Source of the DNA: Pseudomonas putida
GTDB taxonomy: Bacteria; Pseudomonadota; Gammaproteobacteria; Pseudomonadales; Pseudomonadaceae
Assembly: GCA_041879295.1 (NCBI GenBank)
Contig: CP047152.1
Location: forward strand, 3,725,501 to 3,789,500
DNA: 64,000 bases
Direction: 5' to 3'
The notes under the pieces were generated by a model that had not been told where the DNA came from, searched no databases, and saw only the letters and a program-made list of their open reading frames with translations. Both the position numbers and the translations under genes were made by a program. The first letter of the stretch is position 1. Every line of letters begins with the position of its first letter. Below, piece by piece: positions 1 to 10,066 of this stretch.

Positions 1-266
1 ACACCGCGCAGCTCGAAGCTGACCTGGCGGAATACCAACGCCTGCAAAGGGCGGTGACGCGCAGCCGCGAAACCTTGCTGCCGCTGGCCGAACAACGCGT
101 CAGCCTGGCCTTGGCCGACTACCGGGCAGGCAAGTCGGCGCTGGAAGAGGTAGTCACAGCGCGGCGTCAGCGCATCGAGGCACGGTTACAGGATATCGAC
201 CTGCAAGGGCAGCTAGCGGCGACCGCCGCTCGCCTGCACTTCGTATATGGAGAGGTGCGTGCATGA
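1..266 (+). CDS. TolC-family outer membrane efflux protein (CusC-like), C-terminal fragment
   Basis: The reading frame is open from the window edge (first full codon at base 3) and ends at the TGA at 264-266, giving the last 88 codons. It is a helical, Ala/Leu/Arg-rich sequence with the pattern EQRVSLALADYRAGKSALEEV, typical of the second coiled-coil hairpin of outer-membrane factors of RND pumps (OEP repeat). Its stop overlaps the start of cusB as ATGA, so translation is probably coupled. By position it is the outer-membrane channel of the Cu(I)/Ag(I) pump encoded by the next genes. The 5' part is outside the window, so subfamily cannot be settled. Confidence 0.8.
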   Translation, partial: TAQLEADLAEYQRLQRAVTRSRETLLPLAEQRVSLALADYRAGKSALEEVVTARRQRIEARLQDIDLQGQLAATAARLHFVYGEVRA

Positions 267-1729
267 ACAACAGGTCTATCGGTTTGATCACAGCACTCGC
301 CCTGGCCATTGGCACCGGGACAGGCTATTGGCTGGGGCATCCTGGGCAACCTGCACAAGCACCCGCAGCAACAGCGGAACAGAAGCCATTGTATTGGTAC
401 GACCCGATGTACCCGCAGCAACACTTCCCAGCGCCCGGCAAGTCGCCGTTCATGGACATGCAACTGGTAGCGAAGTACGCCGAAGAAGGCACAGGCCCCG
501 CAGAGCCTGCGGTGCAAATCAGCCAAGGCGTACAACAGAACCTTGGGGTACGCCTGGCGACGGTGAGCCGTGGCCGGCTGCAGCGCAGCCTGCAGGTCAG
601 CGGTGTGCTGGCCTTCGATGAGCGAGATTTCAGTGTGCTCCAGGCACGCACCGCAGGCTTCGTTGAGCGCACCTATGGCCGAGCCACGGGGGATGTGGTG
701 GCCAAAGGCGCGCCTCTGGCAGATGTACTGGCTCCGGAATGGGCTGGGCTGCAGGAAGAGTTTCTCGCGCTGCGCCACTTGGGTGATGTGCAGTTGCTAG
801 CTGCAGCACGCCAGCGCCTGCTGCTGGCCGGCATGCCGGGTGAACTGCTCGACCGGGTCGCACGCAGCGGCAAGGTGCAGAACCAGGTAACACTGGTCGC
901 ACCGAGCGCCGGGGTCATCCAGGCACTGGACCTGCGTCCAGGAATGACCGTGGCACCTGGCGCAACCCTGGCACGCATCAATGGCATAGCGAATGTGTGG
1001 CTCGAAGCCGCTGTGCCGGAAGCTCAGGCAAGTGGCCTGCACGAGGGGCAAGCAGTAGAGGCCCACTTGCCGGCTTATCCCGGCGAGACCGTTCTAGGCA
1101 AACTGACAGCTCTGCTCGCGGATGCAGACCTGCAAAGCCGTACCTTGCGCCTGCGTATTGAGCTGCCCAACAAAGATGGTCGGCTACGGCCGGGAATGAC
1201 CGCGCAGGTTGCGCTGCGCCCAGGCGAAAACGCCGATGACAGCCTGCTGCTACCTGCCGAGGCCGTAATCCGCACCGGCAAACGTGATCTGGTGATGGTG
1301 GCCGAAGACCAAGGCCGGTTCCGCCCAGTGGAAGTGCTGCTAGGCCAGGAGAACGGCGGCCAGGTTACCATCTTGAAAGGCCTGCAGGCCGGGCAAAAAG
1401 TCGTGGCATCCGGACAGTTCCTGATCGACTCCGAAGCCAGCCTCAAAGGCATCGAGGCGACCACCGCCTCGGACTCACCGGCCGCCTCGCAACCGCCCGA
1501 GCTGCATGAAGCAGACGGTCGAATCGTGCAAATTGAAGGTAATCAGCTGACCATCGCCCATGGGCCTTTCGTCACCCTGGGAATGCCTGGGATGACCATG
1601 ACTTTTCATGTGGCCGACCCCACGCTGATTACTGGGCTCAAGGTGGGTGAACGTATCCGCTTTGGTGTTCGGGAGCGCGACGACGGCATGGTCATCGAGC
1701 AGATCAATGCGCTGGAGGGCCAGCCATGA
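263..1729 (+). CDS. cusB: CusB-type periplasmic adaptor of a Cu(I)/Ag(I) RND efflux pump, with C-terminal CusF-like domain
   Basis: 488 residues. It has an N-terminal hydrophobic anchor (about residues 8-25), then a heavy-metal-binding segment around YDPMYPQQH and SPFMDMQLV (about 45-70), a HlyD/RND adaptor core with lipoyl and beta-barrel parts (about 95-390), and a C-terminal CusF-like fold (about 412-485) containing [17 protein letters not shown]. In that domain the CusF tryptophan position is a methionine. The adaptor joins the inner-membrane pump to the outer-membrane channel and hands over metal. It overlaps the channel gene upstream and cusA downstream by ATGA, so the set is one operon. 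The added CusF domain resembles SilB/CusB variants of environmental proteobacteria. Confidence 0.9.
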   Translation: MNNRSIGLITALALAIGTGTGYWLGHPGQPAQAPAATAEQKPLYWYDPMYPQQHFPAPGKSPFMDMQLVAKYAEEGTGPAEPAVQISQGVQQNLGVRLATVSRGRLQRSLQVSGVLAFDERDFSVLQARTAGFVERTYGRATGDVVAKGAPLADVLAPEWAGLQEEFLALRHLGDVQLLAAARQRLLLAGMPGELLDRVARSGKVQNQVTLVAPSAGVIQALDLRPGMTVAPGATLARINGIANVWLEAAVPEAQASGLHEGQAVEAHLPAYPGETVLGKLTALLADADLQSRTLRLRIELPNKDGRLRPGMTAQVALRPGENADDSLLLPAEAVIRTGKRDLVMVAEDQGRFRPVEVLLGQENGGQVTILKGLQAGQKVVASGQFLIDSEASLKGIEATTASDSPAASQPPELHEADGRIVQIEGNQLTIAHGPFVTLGMPGMTMTFHVADPTLITGLKVGERIRFGVRERDDGMVIEQINALEGQP

Positions 1730-4700
1730 TCGAAAAACTGATTCGTTGGTCAGTGAGCAATCGCATACTGGTTCTGCTCACCACTTTGTTCCTGGTGGCC
1801 TGGGGGATATTTTCGCTGCGCAGCCTGCCGATCGATGCCTTGCCCGATCTGTCGGACGCCCAAGTAATCATCCGTACCTCCTACCCAGGGCAAGCACCCC
1901 AGATCGTCGAAAACCAGGTCACCTATCCGCTGACCACCACGATGCTCTCGGTACCGGCCGCCAAGACCGTACGTGGCTTTTCTGCCTTCGGCGACAGCTT
2001 CGTCTACGTGCTGTTTGAAGATGGCACCGACGTGTACTGGGCACGCTCACGCGTGTTGGAGTACCTGAGCCAGGTTCAGTCGCGCCTGCCTGCCTCAGCC
2101 AAACCAGCACTTGGGCCGGACGCCACAGGCGTTGGCTGGATCTACCAGTACGCTTTGGTCGACCGCAGTGGCAGGCATGATCTGGCACAGCTGCGCAGCC
2201 TGCAGGATTGGTTCCTGCGCTTTGAGCTCAAGACTGTACCGGATGTCGCTGAAGTGGCAAGCATTGGCGGCATGGTCAAGCAGTACCAGGTGGTACTCGA
2301 CCCGCTGCGTATGGCCAGTCTCGGCATCACCCAGGGCGAGGTCGCAAACGCCATCGGCAAGGCCAATCAGGAAACGGGCGGTGGCGTGCTGGAACAAGGT
2401 GAGGCGGAATTCATGGTGCGGGCCTCGGGCTACCTGAAGACGCTGGACGACTTTCGCGCCATCCCCCTGCGCTTGGCTGCCAACGGTGCACCGGTGACGC
2501 TGGGCGACGTCGCCCGAGTACAACTCGGGCCGGAAGCCCGGCGGGGCATCGGGGAGCTGGACGGCGAAGGCGAAGCCGTGGGCGGCGTGGTGATCCTGCG
2601 CAGCGGCAAGAATGCCCGGGAAGCCATCACCCGTGTGAAGGAAAAGCTCGAAACACTGAAGAAAAGCCTGCCCGCCGGCGTCGAGCTGGTGACTACCTAT
2701 GACCGCAGCCAATTGATCGACCGCGCCGTAGACAACCTCAGTCACAAGTTGATCGAGGAGTTCATCGTGGTCGCACTGGTGTGTGCGGCCTTCCTGTGGC
2801 ACCTGCGCTCGTCGCTGGTTGCGATCGTGTCATTGCCGGTGGGGGTGCTGATCGCGCTGATCATCATGCGGCACCAGGGCATCAACGCCAACATCATGTC
2901 TCTGGGCGGAATTGCCATCGCCATTGGCGCAATGGTCGATGCCGCTGTGGTGATGATCGAAAACGCGCACAAACGGGTCGAGGCCTGGCATGCCCGTCAT
3001 CCGGGGCAGGTGCTGAGAGGAGCCGAGCACTGGCGGGTCATGACAGATGCCGCCGTGGAGGTCGGGCCGGCGCTGTTCTTCAGCCTGATGATCATCACCC
3101 TGTCGTTCGTGCCGGTGTTCACCTTGCAGGCCCAGGAGGGACGGCTGTTCGCACCCCTGGCGTTCACCAAGACCTACGCCATGGCGGCCGCGGCGGGGCT
3201 AGCCGTGACATTGGTGCCGGTGCTAATGGGCTACTGGATCCGTGGGCCATTGCCTGCCGAGCAGCGTAATCCACTCAACCGTGGGCTGATTCGCGTGTAC
3301 CGGCCGGCGCTTGAGGTCGTACTGCGTAGGCCGTGGTTGACGCTGTTGGGCGCGCTGGCGATCTTGCTCAGCAGCCTGTGGCCATTGAGCCACCTGGGTG
3401 GAGAATTCCTGCCGCCGCTGGACGAAGGTGACCTGCTGTACATGCCCTCGGCCCTGCCAGGCCTGTCGGCGCAAAAGGCCTCGGAGCTGCTGCAGCGCAC
3501 CGATAGACTGATCCGCACGGTGCCAGAAGTCGCCAGTGTGTTCGGCAAGGCCGGTCGCGCGGAGTCAGCCACCGACCCGGCACCGTTGGAGATGTTCGAG
3601 ACCATCGTGCGGCTCAAGCCCAAGGATCAGTGGCGGCCAGGAATGACCAGCGAAAAACTGGTCGAGGAACTCGACCGGACCGTACGCGTACCGGGCCTGA
3701 CCAACATCTGGATTCCGCCAATCCGCAACCGAATCGACATGCTCGCCACCGGTATCAAGAGCCCGATTGGCGTAAAGGTGGCCGGCAGCGACCTGGCGCA
3801 GATCGACCGCACGACCCTGGCCGTCGAACGGGTAGCGAAGACTGTACCTGGCGTGACCTCGGCACTGGCCGAGCGTTTGACCGGCGGACGGTACGTCGAT
3901 CTCGACATCGACCGCCAGGCTGCTGCCCGTTACGGCCTGAACATCGCCGACGTGCAAGCCATTGTCGCCGGCGCCATTGGTGGCGAAACCATCGGGGAGA
4001 CGGTGGAAGGCCTGGCGCGTTACCCGATCAGCGTCCGCTACCCCCGCGAATGGCGCGATTCAGTCGAGGCACTGCGTCAGCTACCAATCTACACCGCTCA
4101 AGGTGCCCAGATAACCCTCGGCACCTTGGCCCGTGTGCGAATTGCCGAAGGCCCGCCGATGCTCAAGAGCGAGAACGCCCGCCCCTCTGGCTGGGTGTAC
4201 ATCGACGTTCGCGGCCGTGATCTGTCGTCTGTGGTCGCTGACCTGCGTCAGGCAGTTGACCGCGAAGTGAAGCTTGATCCAGGCGTCAGTCTGAGCTATT
4301 CAGGCCAGTTCGAGTATCTGGAGCGCGCCAACGCTCGGTTGGCCTGGGTGGTGCCGGCGACATTGGCCATCATCTTCGTCCTGCTGTATCTGACCTTTGG
4401 CCGCCTAGGTGAGGCGCTGCTGATCATGGGCACTCTGCCTTTCGCCCTCACCGGCGGTGTGTGGTTGCTGTACCTGATGGGTTTCAACCTGTCGGTAGCC
4501 ACCGGCGTTGGCTTCATTGCCTTGGCCGGGGTCGCGGCGGAGTTCGGGGTGATCATGCTGATCTACCTGAATAACGCTTGGGCCGAGCGACAGGCCAATG
4601 GTGAGCCCACTCAGCCAGCTCTACTTGAGGCCATTCGCGAGGGCGCGGTACAGCGCATCCGGCCGAAGGCGATGACCGTGGCAGTGATCGTTGCAGGCTT

Positions 4701-4884
4701 GCTGCCCATTCTCTGGAGCAGCGGGACCGGCAGCGAAGTGATGAGCCGCATCGCCGTACCCATGGTAGGCGGAATGCTGACCGCCCCCTTGCTCTCTCTC
4801 TTCGTTATTCCCGCAGCGTATTGGCTGATCCAGCGCCGCGCTCTTGTAGTCACTCACGATTCCACACCAGGAGAAATCCGATGA
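1726..4884 (+). CDS. cusA: CusA-type Cu(I)/Ag(I) RND efflux transporter
   Basis: 1052 residues, the normal length for heavy-metal RND pumps (HME-RND), with twelve predicted membrane spans and two large periplasmic loops. The transmembrane signature [16 protein letters not shown] places the proton-relay Asp at residue 405. Methionines fall at 573 (LLYMPSA), 623 (PLEMFET) and 672 (RIDMLAT), the same numbers as the metal-binding triad of E. coli CusA. This argues for monovalent Cu(I)/Ag(I) rather than Co/Zn/Cd. It starts inside the end of cusB and ends inside the start of cusF (ATGA both times). The pump is proton-driven and expels metal from periplasm and cytoplasm. Confidence 0.95.
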   Translation: MIEKLIRWSVSNRILVLLTTLFLVAWGIFSLRSLPIDALPDLSDAQVIIRTSYPGQAPQIVENQVTYPLTTTMLSVPAAKTVRGFSAFGDSFVYVLFEDGTDVYWARSRVLEYLSQVQSRLPASAKPALGPDATGVGWIYQYALVDRSGRHDLAQLRSLQDWFLRFELKTVPDVAEVASIGGMVKQYQVVLDPLRMASLGITQGEVANAIGKANQETGGGVLEQGEAEFMVRASGYLKTLDDFRAIPLRLAANGAPVTLGDVARVQLGPEARRGIGELDGEGEAVGGVVILRSGKNAREAITRVKEKLETLKKSLPAGVELVTTYDRSQLIDRAVDNLSHKLIEEFIVVALVCAAFLWHLRSSLVAIVSLPVGVLIALIIMRHQGINANIMSLGGIAIAIGAMVDAAVVMIENAHKRVEAWHARHPGQVLRGAEHWRVMTDAAVEVGPALFFSLMIITLSFVPVFTLQAQEGRLFAPLAFTKTYAMAAAAGLAVTLVPVLMGYWIRGPLPAEQRNPLNRGLIRVYRPALEVVLRRPWLTLLGALAILLSSLWPLSHLGGEFLPPLDEGDLLYMPSALPGLSAQKASELLQRTDRLIRTVPEVASVFGKAGRAESATDPAPLEMFETIVRLKPKDQWRPGMTSEKLVEELDRTVRVPGLTNIWIPPIRNRIDMLATGIKSPIGVKVAGSDLAQIDRTTLAVERVAKTVPGVTSALAERLTGGRYVDLDIDRQAAARYGLNIADVQAIVAGAIGGETIGETVEGLARYPISVRYPREWRDSVEALRQLPIYTAQGAQITLGTLARVRIAEGPPMLKSENARPSGWVYIDVRGRDLSSVVADLRQAVDREVKLDPGVSLSYSGQFEYLERANARLAWVVPATLAIIFVLLYLTFGRLGEALLIMGTLPFALTGGVWLLYLMGFNLSVATGVGFIALAGVAAEFGVIMLIYLNNAWAERQANGEPTQPALLEAIREGAVQRIRPKAMTVAVIVAGLLPILWSSGTGSEVMSRIAVPMVGGMLTAPLLSLFVIPAAYWLIQRRALVVTHDSTPGEIR

Positions 4885-5222
4885 AAAAGCTCTACCTCAG
4901 TGTTGCACTGCTCTTCGCCTTTGCATCAGGCGCACAAGCTCAAGACTCCATGGCCGGGATGAACATGGATGGTATGGATATGAAGGAAGCTCAAGCAGCA
5001 CCTGCCGCTCACGCTGAAGGGATGGTAAAGGCCATAGACGCCCAGGGCGGCAAAGTGACCTTAATGCATGGACCGGTGGCGGCGCTGAAATGGCCAGCCA
5101 TGACCATGGGCTTCAAGGCCACTGCGCAGCAGCTGGAAAAGTTGAAGGTGGGAGATAAGGTAGCGTTTGACTTCAGGATGGACGGCAGCAGCGCGACGAT
5201 TATTGATATCCGTAAGGAGTAA
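4881..5222 (+). CDS. cusF: CusF-like periplasmic copper/silver chaperone
   Basis: 113 residues starting at the ATG that overlaps the cusA stop; an ATG-less extension further left lies within cusA and is not needed. There is a clear signal peptide ([20 protein letters not shown]). The mature N-terminus is Met-rich ([11 protein letters not shown]), followed by the CusF fold with [14 protein letters not shown], giving the His, Trp and two Met residues of the CusF Cu(I)/Ag(I) site. It binds periplasmic Cu(I)/Ag(I) and passes it to CusB. It is the last gene of the operon; a hairpin follows at 5281. Confidence 0.93.
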   Translation: MKKLYLSVALLFAFASGAQAQDSMAGMNMDGMDMKEAQAAPAAHAEGMVKAIDAQGGKVTLMHGPVAALKWPAMTMGFKATAQQLEKLKVGDKVAFDFRMDGSSATIIDIRKE

Positions 5223-5280
5223 ATCGTCTAGCCCATAGCTATCAGCGAGAAACCGCCCACAGCAGTGATCGTCATAGGCA

Positions 5281-5303
5281 ACTCCCGAGCAATGCTCGGG
5301 AGT
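5281..5303 (+). terminator. Hairpin after the cus operon
   Basis: A perfect 10-bp inverted repeat (ACTCCCGAGC / GCTCGGGAGT) with a 3-base loop lies 59 bases after the cusF stop and 75 bases before the convergent arsO stop. No T-run follows on either strand, so it may be a weak bidirectional terminator. Confidence 0.6.
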
Positions 5304-5377
5304 TGGGCAGCAGATGACCACCTATCCCAACAAAACTCCCAGCTGTTCAGGTGATCACTTTGGGGAAATAGGGGAGC

Positions 5378-6454
5378 TCAGGCCTCCACCTTCACCAAAA
5401 AACGCTCGATCGCAGCAGCGGTGCTGCGGGCTGTACGGGTCACTCCGATCAAGGTCGCCGAGGCAGAACCAGTCCACTCGCCATAGCCGACCAGCCATAG
5501 TCTCGGCTCACTCACAGATTGGGTCCCTTCGACTTCTACACGTCCTTGCTCAGTAACAACCCCAAGGCTGGCGAGGTGTCCCAAGGCGGGTTTGAACCCG
5601 GTGCACCAGATCACCGCATCAACTGCGGTCTCCGAGCCGTCTGCCCAGACCACACCGTCAGGGGTGAAACGAGCGAAGGGCCTCACCGCGTGCAGAACGT
5701 CTCGCTCTCGCGCCTCCATTACAGGCGGGACCATTACCACATCGCCCAACCCGCCGACCGGCTGCTCAATAACACGTCCCTCCATCTGCGCTTTCCAGCG
5801 CTCCGTAGCCCGCTCGAACAGCACTCGGCCATCCACATCGTCAGGTAGGAAGAGTGGATCGGTGGGTGTTACCCAGGTCGCATTCGCTACTTTGGAAACC
5901 TCTGCGAGAATCTGCGCGCCGGAGTTGCCACCGCCGACGACCAGCACGCTCTTGCCAGAGAAGGCCTGCGGTTCAACGTAGTCAGCCGAATGCAGCTGTT
6001 GGCCACGGAACAACTCAGCGCCAGGGTAGGCAGGTATGTTCGGATTGCTCCAAGTACCTGTGGCACTGACCACAGCTTTTGCATCCCAATAGCCAGACTC
6101 TGAATGGACACGCAACGCGCCGGTAACGCGCTCGATTGAGGTGACGCGCACTGGCCGTTCGATTGGAAACTGATAGCGCGCCTCATACTGGGTGAGGTAG
6201 TCGATGACATGCTCGCGAGACGGATAGCCATCCTGAACAGCTGGCATCATCCAACCGGGAATGGAGCTCCACGTGGCCGGCGAGAACAGCCGCAGGGAAT
6301 TCCAACCGTGTCGCCAAGCTCCGCCCGCCGCTTCCTCGGCATCGAGCATGATGAACGAAAGCTCCGTGCGGCGAAGGAAGTAGGCAGTTGCCAAAGCCGC
6401 TTGCCCCCCGCCAATGATGACTACATCCCACACCCGCTCTCCATAAGCCGTCAT
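5378..6454 (-). CDS. arsO: ArsO-like NAD(P)H-dependent flavin-containing monooxygenase
   Basis: 358 residues from the ATG at 6454, which has the strong upstream site AAGGGGG; an upstream in-frame ATG at 6490 has no comparable site. The N-terminal FAD motif is [14 protein letters not shown], a second nucleotide-binding motif is [16 protein letters not shown] (about residue 160), and the flavin-monooxygenase end motif is [10 protein letters not shown]. The protein closely follows what I know of ArsO, a flavin monooxygenase found in ars operons of pseudomonads. No arsR, arsB, arsC or arsH is visible here, so the arsenic link is by family only. It converges on the cus operon, so it is separately transcribed. 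Confidence 0.75.
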   Translation of the reverse strand: MTAYGERVWDVVIIGGGQAALATAYFLRRTELSFIMLDAEEAAGGAWRHGWNSLRLFSPATWSSIPGWMMPAVQDGYPSREHVIDYLTQYEARYQFPIERPVRVTSIERVTGALRVHSESGYWDAKAVVSATGTWSNPNIPAYPGAELFRGQQLHSADYVEPQAFSGKSVLVVGGGNSGAQILAEVSKVANATWVTPTDPLFLPDDVDGRVLFERATERWKAQMEGRVIEQPVGGLGDVVMVPPVMEARERDVLHAVRPFARFTPDGVVWADGSETAVDAVIWCTGFKPALGHLASLGVVTEQGRVEVEGTQSVSEPRLWLVGYGEWTGSASATLIGVTRTARSTAAAIERFLVKVEA

Positions 6455-6753
6455 TCCAACCCCCTTCGAAACAGTGATGAAGCACATCATTTCAGAAAGC
6501 GGAGCTGAATTCTAACCAAAGCCATACCCAGCTCAGGCGCACTAAGTGGCACTGATCGCAACCGACTGATCAATCCGAATGCATCTGGGTAGTCGAGTCG
6601 AATGCAAGCAGATGGTCAAATGACTACAACTACCCTCCGGTCCTCCTCCCGCATGTCGGTGGCTAGCTCTCGTCAAATCGGCAGCGCTCAACGCGCCTTG
6701 CCGGCGGGGCAAGATAGTTTGTAGCCTACGGGCTCCCTCAACGGAGAAACCTG
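6455..6753. other. Intergenic stretch, no gene seen
   Basis: No convincing coding frame or RNA gene was found in these 299 bases between arsO and the next small gene. They hold the arsO promoter region and, near 6700, a short GC-rich inverted repeat (CTTGCC / GGCAAG). Confidence 0.5.
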
Positions 6754-7029
6754 ATGTCCTCCAGCAACGAAAGCAACACCCCTGCCGAAGGTTCTACCAA
6801 AAAAGACGACTCGCTCCCGATGCTTGAGTTGACGGTGCTCAACCCCAACTTCTCTTTTGACTCAAAGGAGCGGGATGTCGCGGCTGCCCTCAAACGTCTC
6901 CCCAAACTACGCGCTGACCTGCACGCTGACCTCGTTCGACTGATCGATGAGGGCAAGTCGATCGATGAGGCAGTGCGAATCATCAAGCGCAAGATCGATA
7001 GTGAACCCAAAGGGCCAGGCGAGGATTGA
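6754..7029 (+). CDS. Small hypothetical protein (91 aa)
   Basis: 91 residues; the ATG follows GGAG at a good distance (GGAGAAACCTG). The first 25 residues are Ser/Asn/Glu/Lys-rich and probably disordered. The rest is charged and helical, with a repeated pattern of Leu-Arg-Ala-Asp (RLPKLRADLHADLVRLIDEG) and an end rich in Lys. There is no signal peptide or membrane segment. A GC-rich hairpin follows the stop, so it is a single-gene unit. I do not recognise a family; it may be a small nucleic-acid or protein-binding accessory protein of the island. Confidence 0.6.
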   Translation: MSSSNESNTPAEGSTKKDDSLPMLELTVLNPNFSFDSKERDVAAALKRLPKLRADLHADLVRLIDEGKSIDEAVRIIKRKIDSEPKGPGED

Positions 7030-7036
7030 TGCATGC

Positions 7037-7064
7037 GGCCCCGCGTGAAAATTCCCGCGGGGCC
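7037..7064 (+). terminator. Hairpin after the 91-aa gene
   Basis: A perfect 9-bp inverted repeat (GGCCCCGCG / CGCGGGGCC) with a 10-base AT-rich loop starts 8 bases after the stop codon. No long T-run follows. The next 200 bases up to 7280 contain no gene I can support. Confidence 0.6.
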
Positions 7065-7280
7065 ACCTTAGATTACTGAGCCGTGAAAACGAAAAAACTC
7101 ACCAAAACATTGCGATTAGCGTCGCCGTTCGGAGCCCCGCATGATCATGCAAGGTGTGTTGGGTGGACGCTTACGGCCGCTTTTTTTGCCAATCCAAATC
7201 TACTGGCCAGCCGAGCAGTGAATTCTAAATATCGCCTACCAGCTCACAGGCGCGAGCTGGTGATGACTACTCCAGCGTGT

Positions 7281-8993
7281 TCACTCCCCTAGTTCAAAGT
7301 CCATAGCCTCCAACACAGCGACAAGGGCTTTATCACAACCCTCGGCAAGGTGAAAAAACTGGGCTCGAAAATTGCCATGGGTGGTGCGGGCTTCTCGAAT
7401 GGCGACCACTTTCTTTTCGTGGGTCGCATGACCTCGAATCTCATTGCGAAGCTCATGAAGCTTTCTCATGGGCGCCAGAATTTTCCTGGCTTCTTCCGCA
7501 CTGATTGAACTTGCCACTAAGATTTCGTACAGCAACTTAAGCGAGCGCCAGGTTGACTCCAGTACGCACCCTTTTCCTTCAGCAACTTTGCGCAATGGCT
7601 TGTCGAGAAAACCTTCTACCAGGCATTGATCAAGAGCCATGATTTCATCACCCCATTCCTTAGGTGAGTCTGTGGCGGGAGCTAGCACGCTGTCGATCAA
7701 CTCCTCGCCTCGGGGGTTCCACCATACTGGCTTACGTTTGTCCAGTTCACGCACCTTTCGCTTGAGGGCATCCAGTGGCTGATACTCGGTGTACCAATCA
7801 CCTTCAATATCCGTTCGATTTGCTCGCTCAGAGATTGGCGCCTTTGGCCATTCGTTGAAGGCCTTCCAGTACAGCTGTTCATCGAAGGGAAGTTTCGACA
7901 GATCCCAGATCCATGCATGAACTTGCCCAGCCTCATTGATATCGTAAGACTTGAGGGTCCAAGCTCCTCTGCAAGAAATGCTCCGGTCTTCCAACGTGTA
8001 TTTTTCCGGATCTCCTTTAAAGCGATTAAGCACCTCTGCCCTGAAAAAAGCAGGCGATATCTGCCAGGGAAGATCACTGTCCTCAAAATAACTGACAATG
8101 TGATCGGGGCTGCAAGAGGTCTCGACTTGACGATCGTTCTTGCGGTCATAGATTTTAAAGACCGCATACTCACGATCCGGATCACCATCAAAATCCTTGC
8201 GCCACACCTCTTCTTGCTCTTCAACCGTGGTCTTTGGCCTGACCACCATGGCTCCATGCGCGAAGCTCGCTCGGCTTATCGATCCACCATGAAAAAAAAG
8301 ATCCGACTCGTCTCGGTGATATCGAGTTGCGCCATGCCAGCTGTCGAAACTGCCAGGCACGTATCTGGTGAAATCAAATTTCAAGACCAGCGCCAAGTCC
8401 GCCAGAGCCATGTAGTTGTCCAAGTCTTTACGAAGAATTGTGACAACCTCGCGACCCTCTATCTGATCGGGAATTGCCAAAGTCAGAATCCTGATGACAT
8501 CTTCGATGTCGCCATCGCCATTGAGCCGACAGTACGCCTTCCGCTCTTCTACATAATGGATGTCGAGACAATGTACGAGCTTTTGGTTAATTTCGATCGG
8601 CGTGGGTCCGGTATGAACCCCCTCAAGGCGCCGACGGATGACAAGTGGTTCCCCCCCAGCTAAGGGAGATCCGCTGTCCTCAGGGAAAGCGGGCTCAATA
8701 TAGACACGATGTCCTTCACCTGAGCTCCAGGACCTTTGAATGCACCAGGTTGCATTGGTAAATAGCGTAAGATTTTGTAGCGCACCCCCATCTGGCGGCG
8801 TGACATTTTCAGTTGGGGCGAGCGCCCCCACGATAAGCAGGAACGGTGCGCTCGCGTAAATCACAATCTCGTCTGAATCCGAGTTTGCTGTCATGTAATG
8901 CACAGCCTGCTCGGCATATACATACCAGGGATCGTCTTGATCCTCCGGAGCCGTCGCCAAAGCAATCAGGGGTTTGGTATCGAAACGACGCAT
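7281..8993 (-). CDS. Large hypothetical protein with a C-terminal HEPN-like motif
   Basis: 570 residues from the ATG at 8993, which has GGGAG at the right distance; a GTG six bases earlier lies on the ribosome site. No known catalytic motif was found in the first 450 residues, which are soluble and acidic (several aromatic, Asp-rich stretches such as DLFFHGG). The last 120 residues are helical and contain ELRNEIRGH near residue 522, which fits the Rx4-6H motif of HEPN RNases. It lies 28 bases downstream of the Abi_C-like gene on the same strand, so the two look like an operon. Inferred: an uncharacterised island-borne defence or toxin-related protein. The motif alone is weak proof of RNase activity. 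Confidence 0.6.
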   Translation of the reverse strand: MRRFDTKPLIALATAPEDQDDPWYVYAEQAVHYMTANSDSDEIVIYASAPFLLIVGALAPTENVTPPDGGALQNLTLFTNATWCIQRSWSSGEGHRVYIEPAFPEDSGSPLAGGEPLVIRRRLEGVHTGPTPIEINQKLVHCLDIHYVEERKAYCRLNGDGDIEDVIRILTLAIPDQIEGREVVTILRKDLDNYMALADLALVLKFDFTRYVPGSFDSWHGATRYHRDESDLFFHGGSISRASFAHGAMVVRPKTTVEEQEEVWRKDFDGDPDREYAVFKIYDRKNDRQVETSCSPDHIVSYFEDSDLPWQISPAFFRAEVLNRFKGDPEKYTLEDRSISCRGAWTLKSYDINEAGQVHAWIWDLSKLPFDEQLYWKAFNEWPKAPISERANRTDIEGDWYTEYQPLDALKRKVRELDKRKPVWWNPRGEELIDSVLAPATDSPKEWGDEIMALDQCLVEGFLDKPLRKVAEGKGCVLESTWRSLKLLYEILVASSISAEEARKILAPMRKLHELRNEIRGHATHEKKVVAIREARTTHGNFRAQFFHLAEGCDKALVAVLEAMDFELGE

Positions 8994-9021
8994 GCCCACT
9001 CCCGCAAGCTAGTTGATGATT

Positions 9022-9930
9022 TCAGGTTTTTGATCGGTAAGCCTGATCGTGCAAAAAGATGATCGCAGATGCAGTCATGTTCATCGTGTACTTCGCCACG
9101 TGCTCCGGCACTACTTTTTGCAACTCCCCGGCACCATGCGACGTGCTCAATTTGTTGCGGAGCGTGCCGACGGTCATCAGTGGCTGCTCCCAGAAAGATT
9201 CCAGCGCAGTCTTCTCCATGATGGTACGAATGAGCTTGGAGGTTGTGTCTCCCTGGGAATACCCGAAACCCTTCTGGCCACAGATCACTTTCATAACACT
9301 CTCATAGCTGCTGTTGCACTTGGTAACGCAGTCGCCGAATTTTCCGTGCCGAAAATCCTCAAGAGCTGCCATGAACTCGGAATTGGCATTAAGGAAAGCT
9401 GGCTGACGTAAAAGCTTCAGGGCGGGCTCAATAGCCGTCTCGTGAACAGCCTGGTTTTCCCTTGGAATAACCTTCGCGTGCTCACGGATTCCGGTGAACT
9501 TAGTGAGTTCTCCCCTATACATTTCCTCAGTGGTTTGCCATACCGGTTTCGTAACGAAATAGGGAAGATCGTCAATGTTCAAGAACTCGTTCAAGCGGTC
9601 AATCACAGGCTCATGGTAACCCCCGATGTAATTCCATCCTTCCTGATGGACAAGATACTCAATGGCATCAAGAAAATGAGGGTCACTGCAGGTGCGCAGA
9701 AAGTTGAATGCGTCATCGGCGTAAGAAAGGTTCTTGTTTCCGGAAAGGTTATGGCGCCCAGTGAGATAGGAGAGCTTATCGTGTAGAAACTCAAGAGTTT
9801 CGCCCATTCCGGGGCCCATGTCTCGGATGAGCATGAACGTCCGTTGCCGAAATTGCTCTGTAAGCTGCTTTTTCGGCTGGCTCTGGTTTCCTTTACGTCG
9901 CGAAAAAACGTTGAAAATATTCCCTATCAC
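9022..9930 (-). CDS. Abi_C-type HEPN protein, possibly STM4504/CBY_0614 family
   Basis: 302 residues, GTG start at 9930 with an AGG-rich site upstream. The N-terminal half carries EQFRQRTFMLIRDMGPGMG and a segment resembling the STM4504/CBY_0614 family. The C-terminal third has TLRNKLSTSHGAG followed by AKYTMNMTASAIIFL, the pattern of the abortive-infection C-terminal domain (Abi_C), a HEPN fold whose Rx4-6H motif (Arg-Asn...His about 258-265) is intact. Abi_C proteins occur in phage abortive infection systems such as AbiJ. It is the first gene of a two-gene minus-strand unit with the 570-residue gene. Role in defence is inferred from family and location. Confidence 0.65.
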   Translation of the reverse strand: MIGNIFNVFSRRKGNQSQPKKQLTEQFRQRTFMLIRDMGPGMGETLEFLHDKLSYLTGRHNLSGNKNLSYADDAFNFLRTCSDPHFLDAIEYLVHQEGWNYIGGYHEPVIDRLNEFLNIDDLPYFVTKPVWQTTEEMYRGELTKFTGIREHAKVIPRENQAVHETAIEPALKLLRQPAFLNANSEFMAALEDFRHGKFGDCVTKCNSSYESVMKVICGQKGFGYSQGDTTSKLIRTIMEKTALESFWEQPLMTVGTLRNKLSTSHGAGELQKVVPEHVAKYTMNMTASAIIFLHDQAYRSKT

Positions 9931-10066
9931 CGCTGTACCCTGCCTCCGTTCAAAGGAACATCATAGACAGGAACGATGCCCGATTGCCATCACAGTGCTT
10001 GGACCGCTGCTGTCGCGAGCCAGCACGATACGGGTGGCTTAAAAAATGAAAACCAAGGAGTCATCG

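Noticed and set aside
7083..7292. 69-codon open frame after the 91-aa gene
   Set aside because: No ribosome site, mixed composition, and it runs into the end of the next gene on the other strand.
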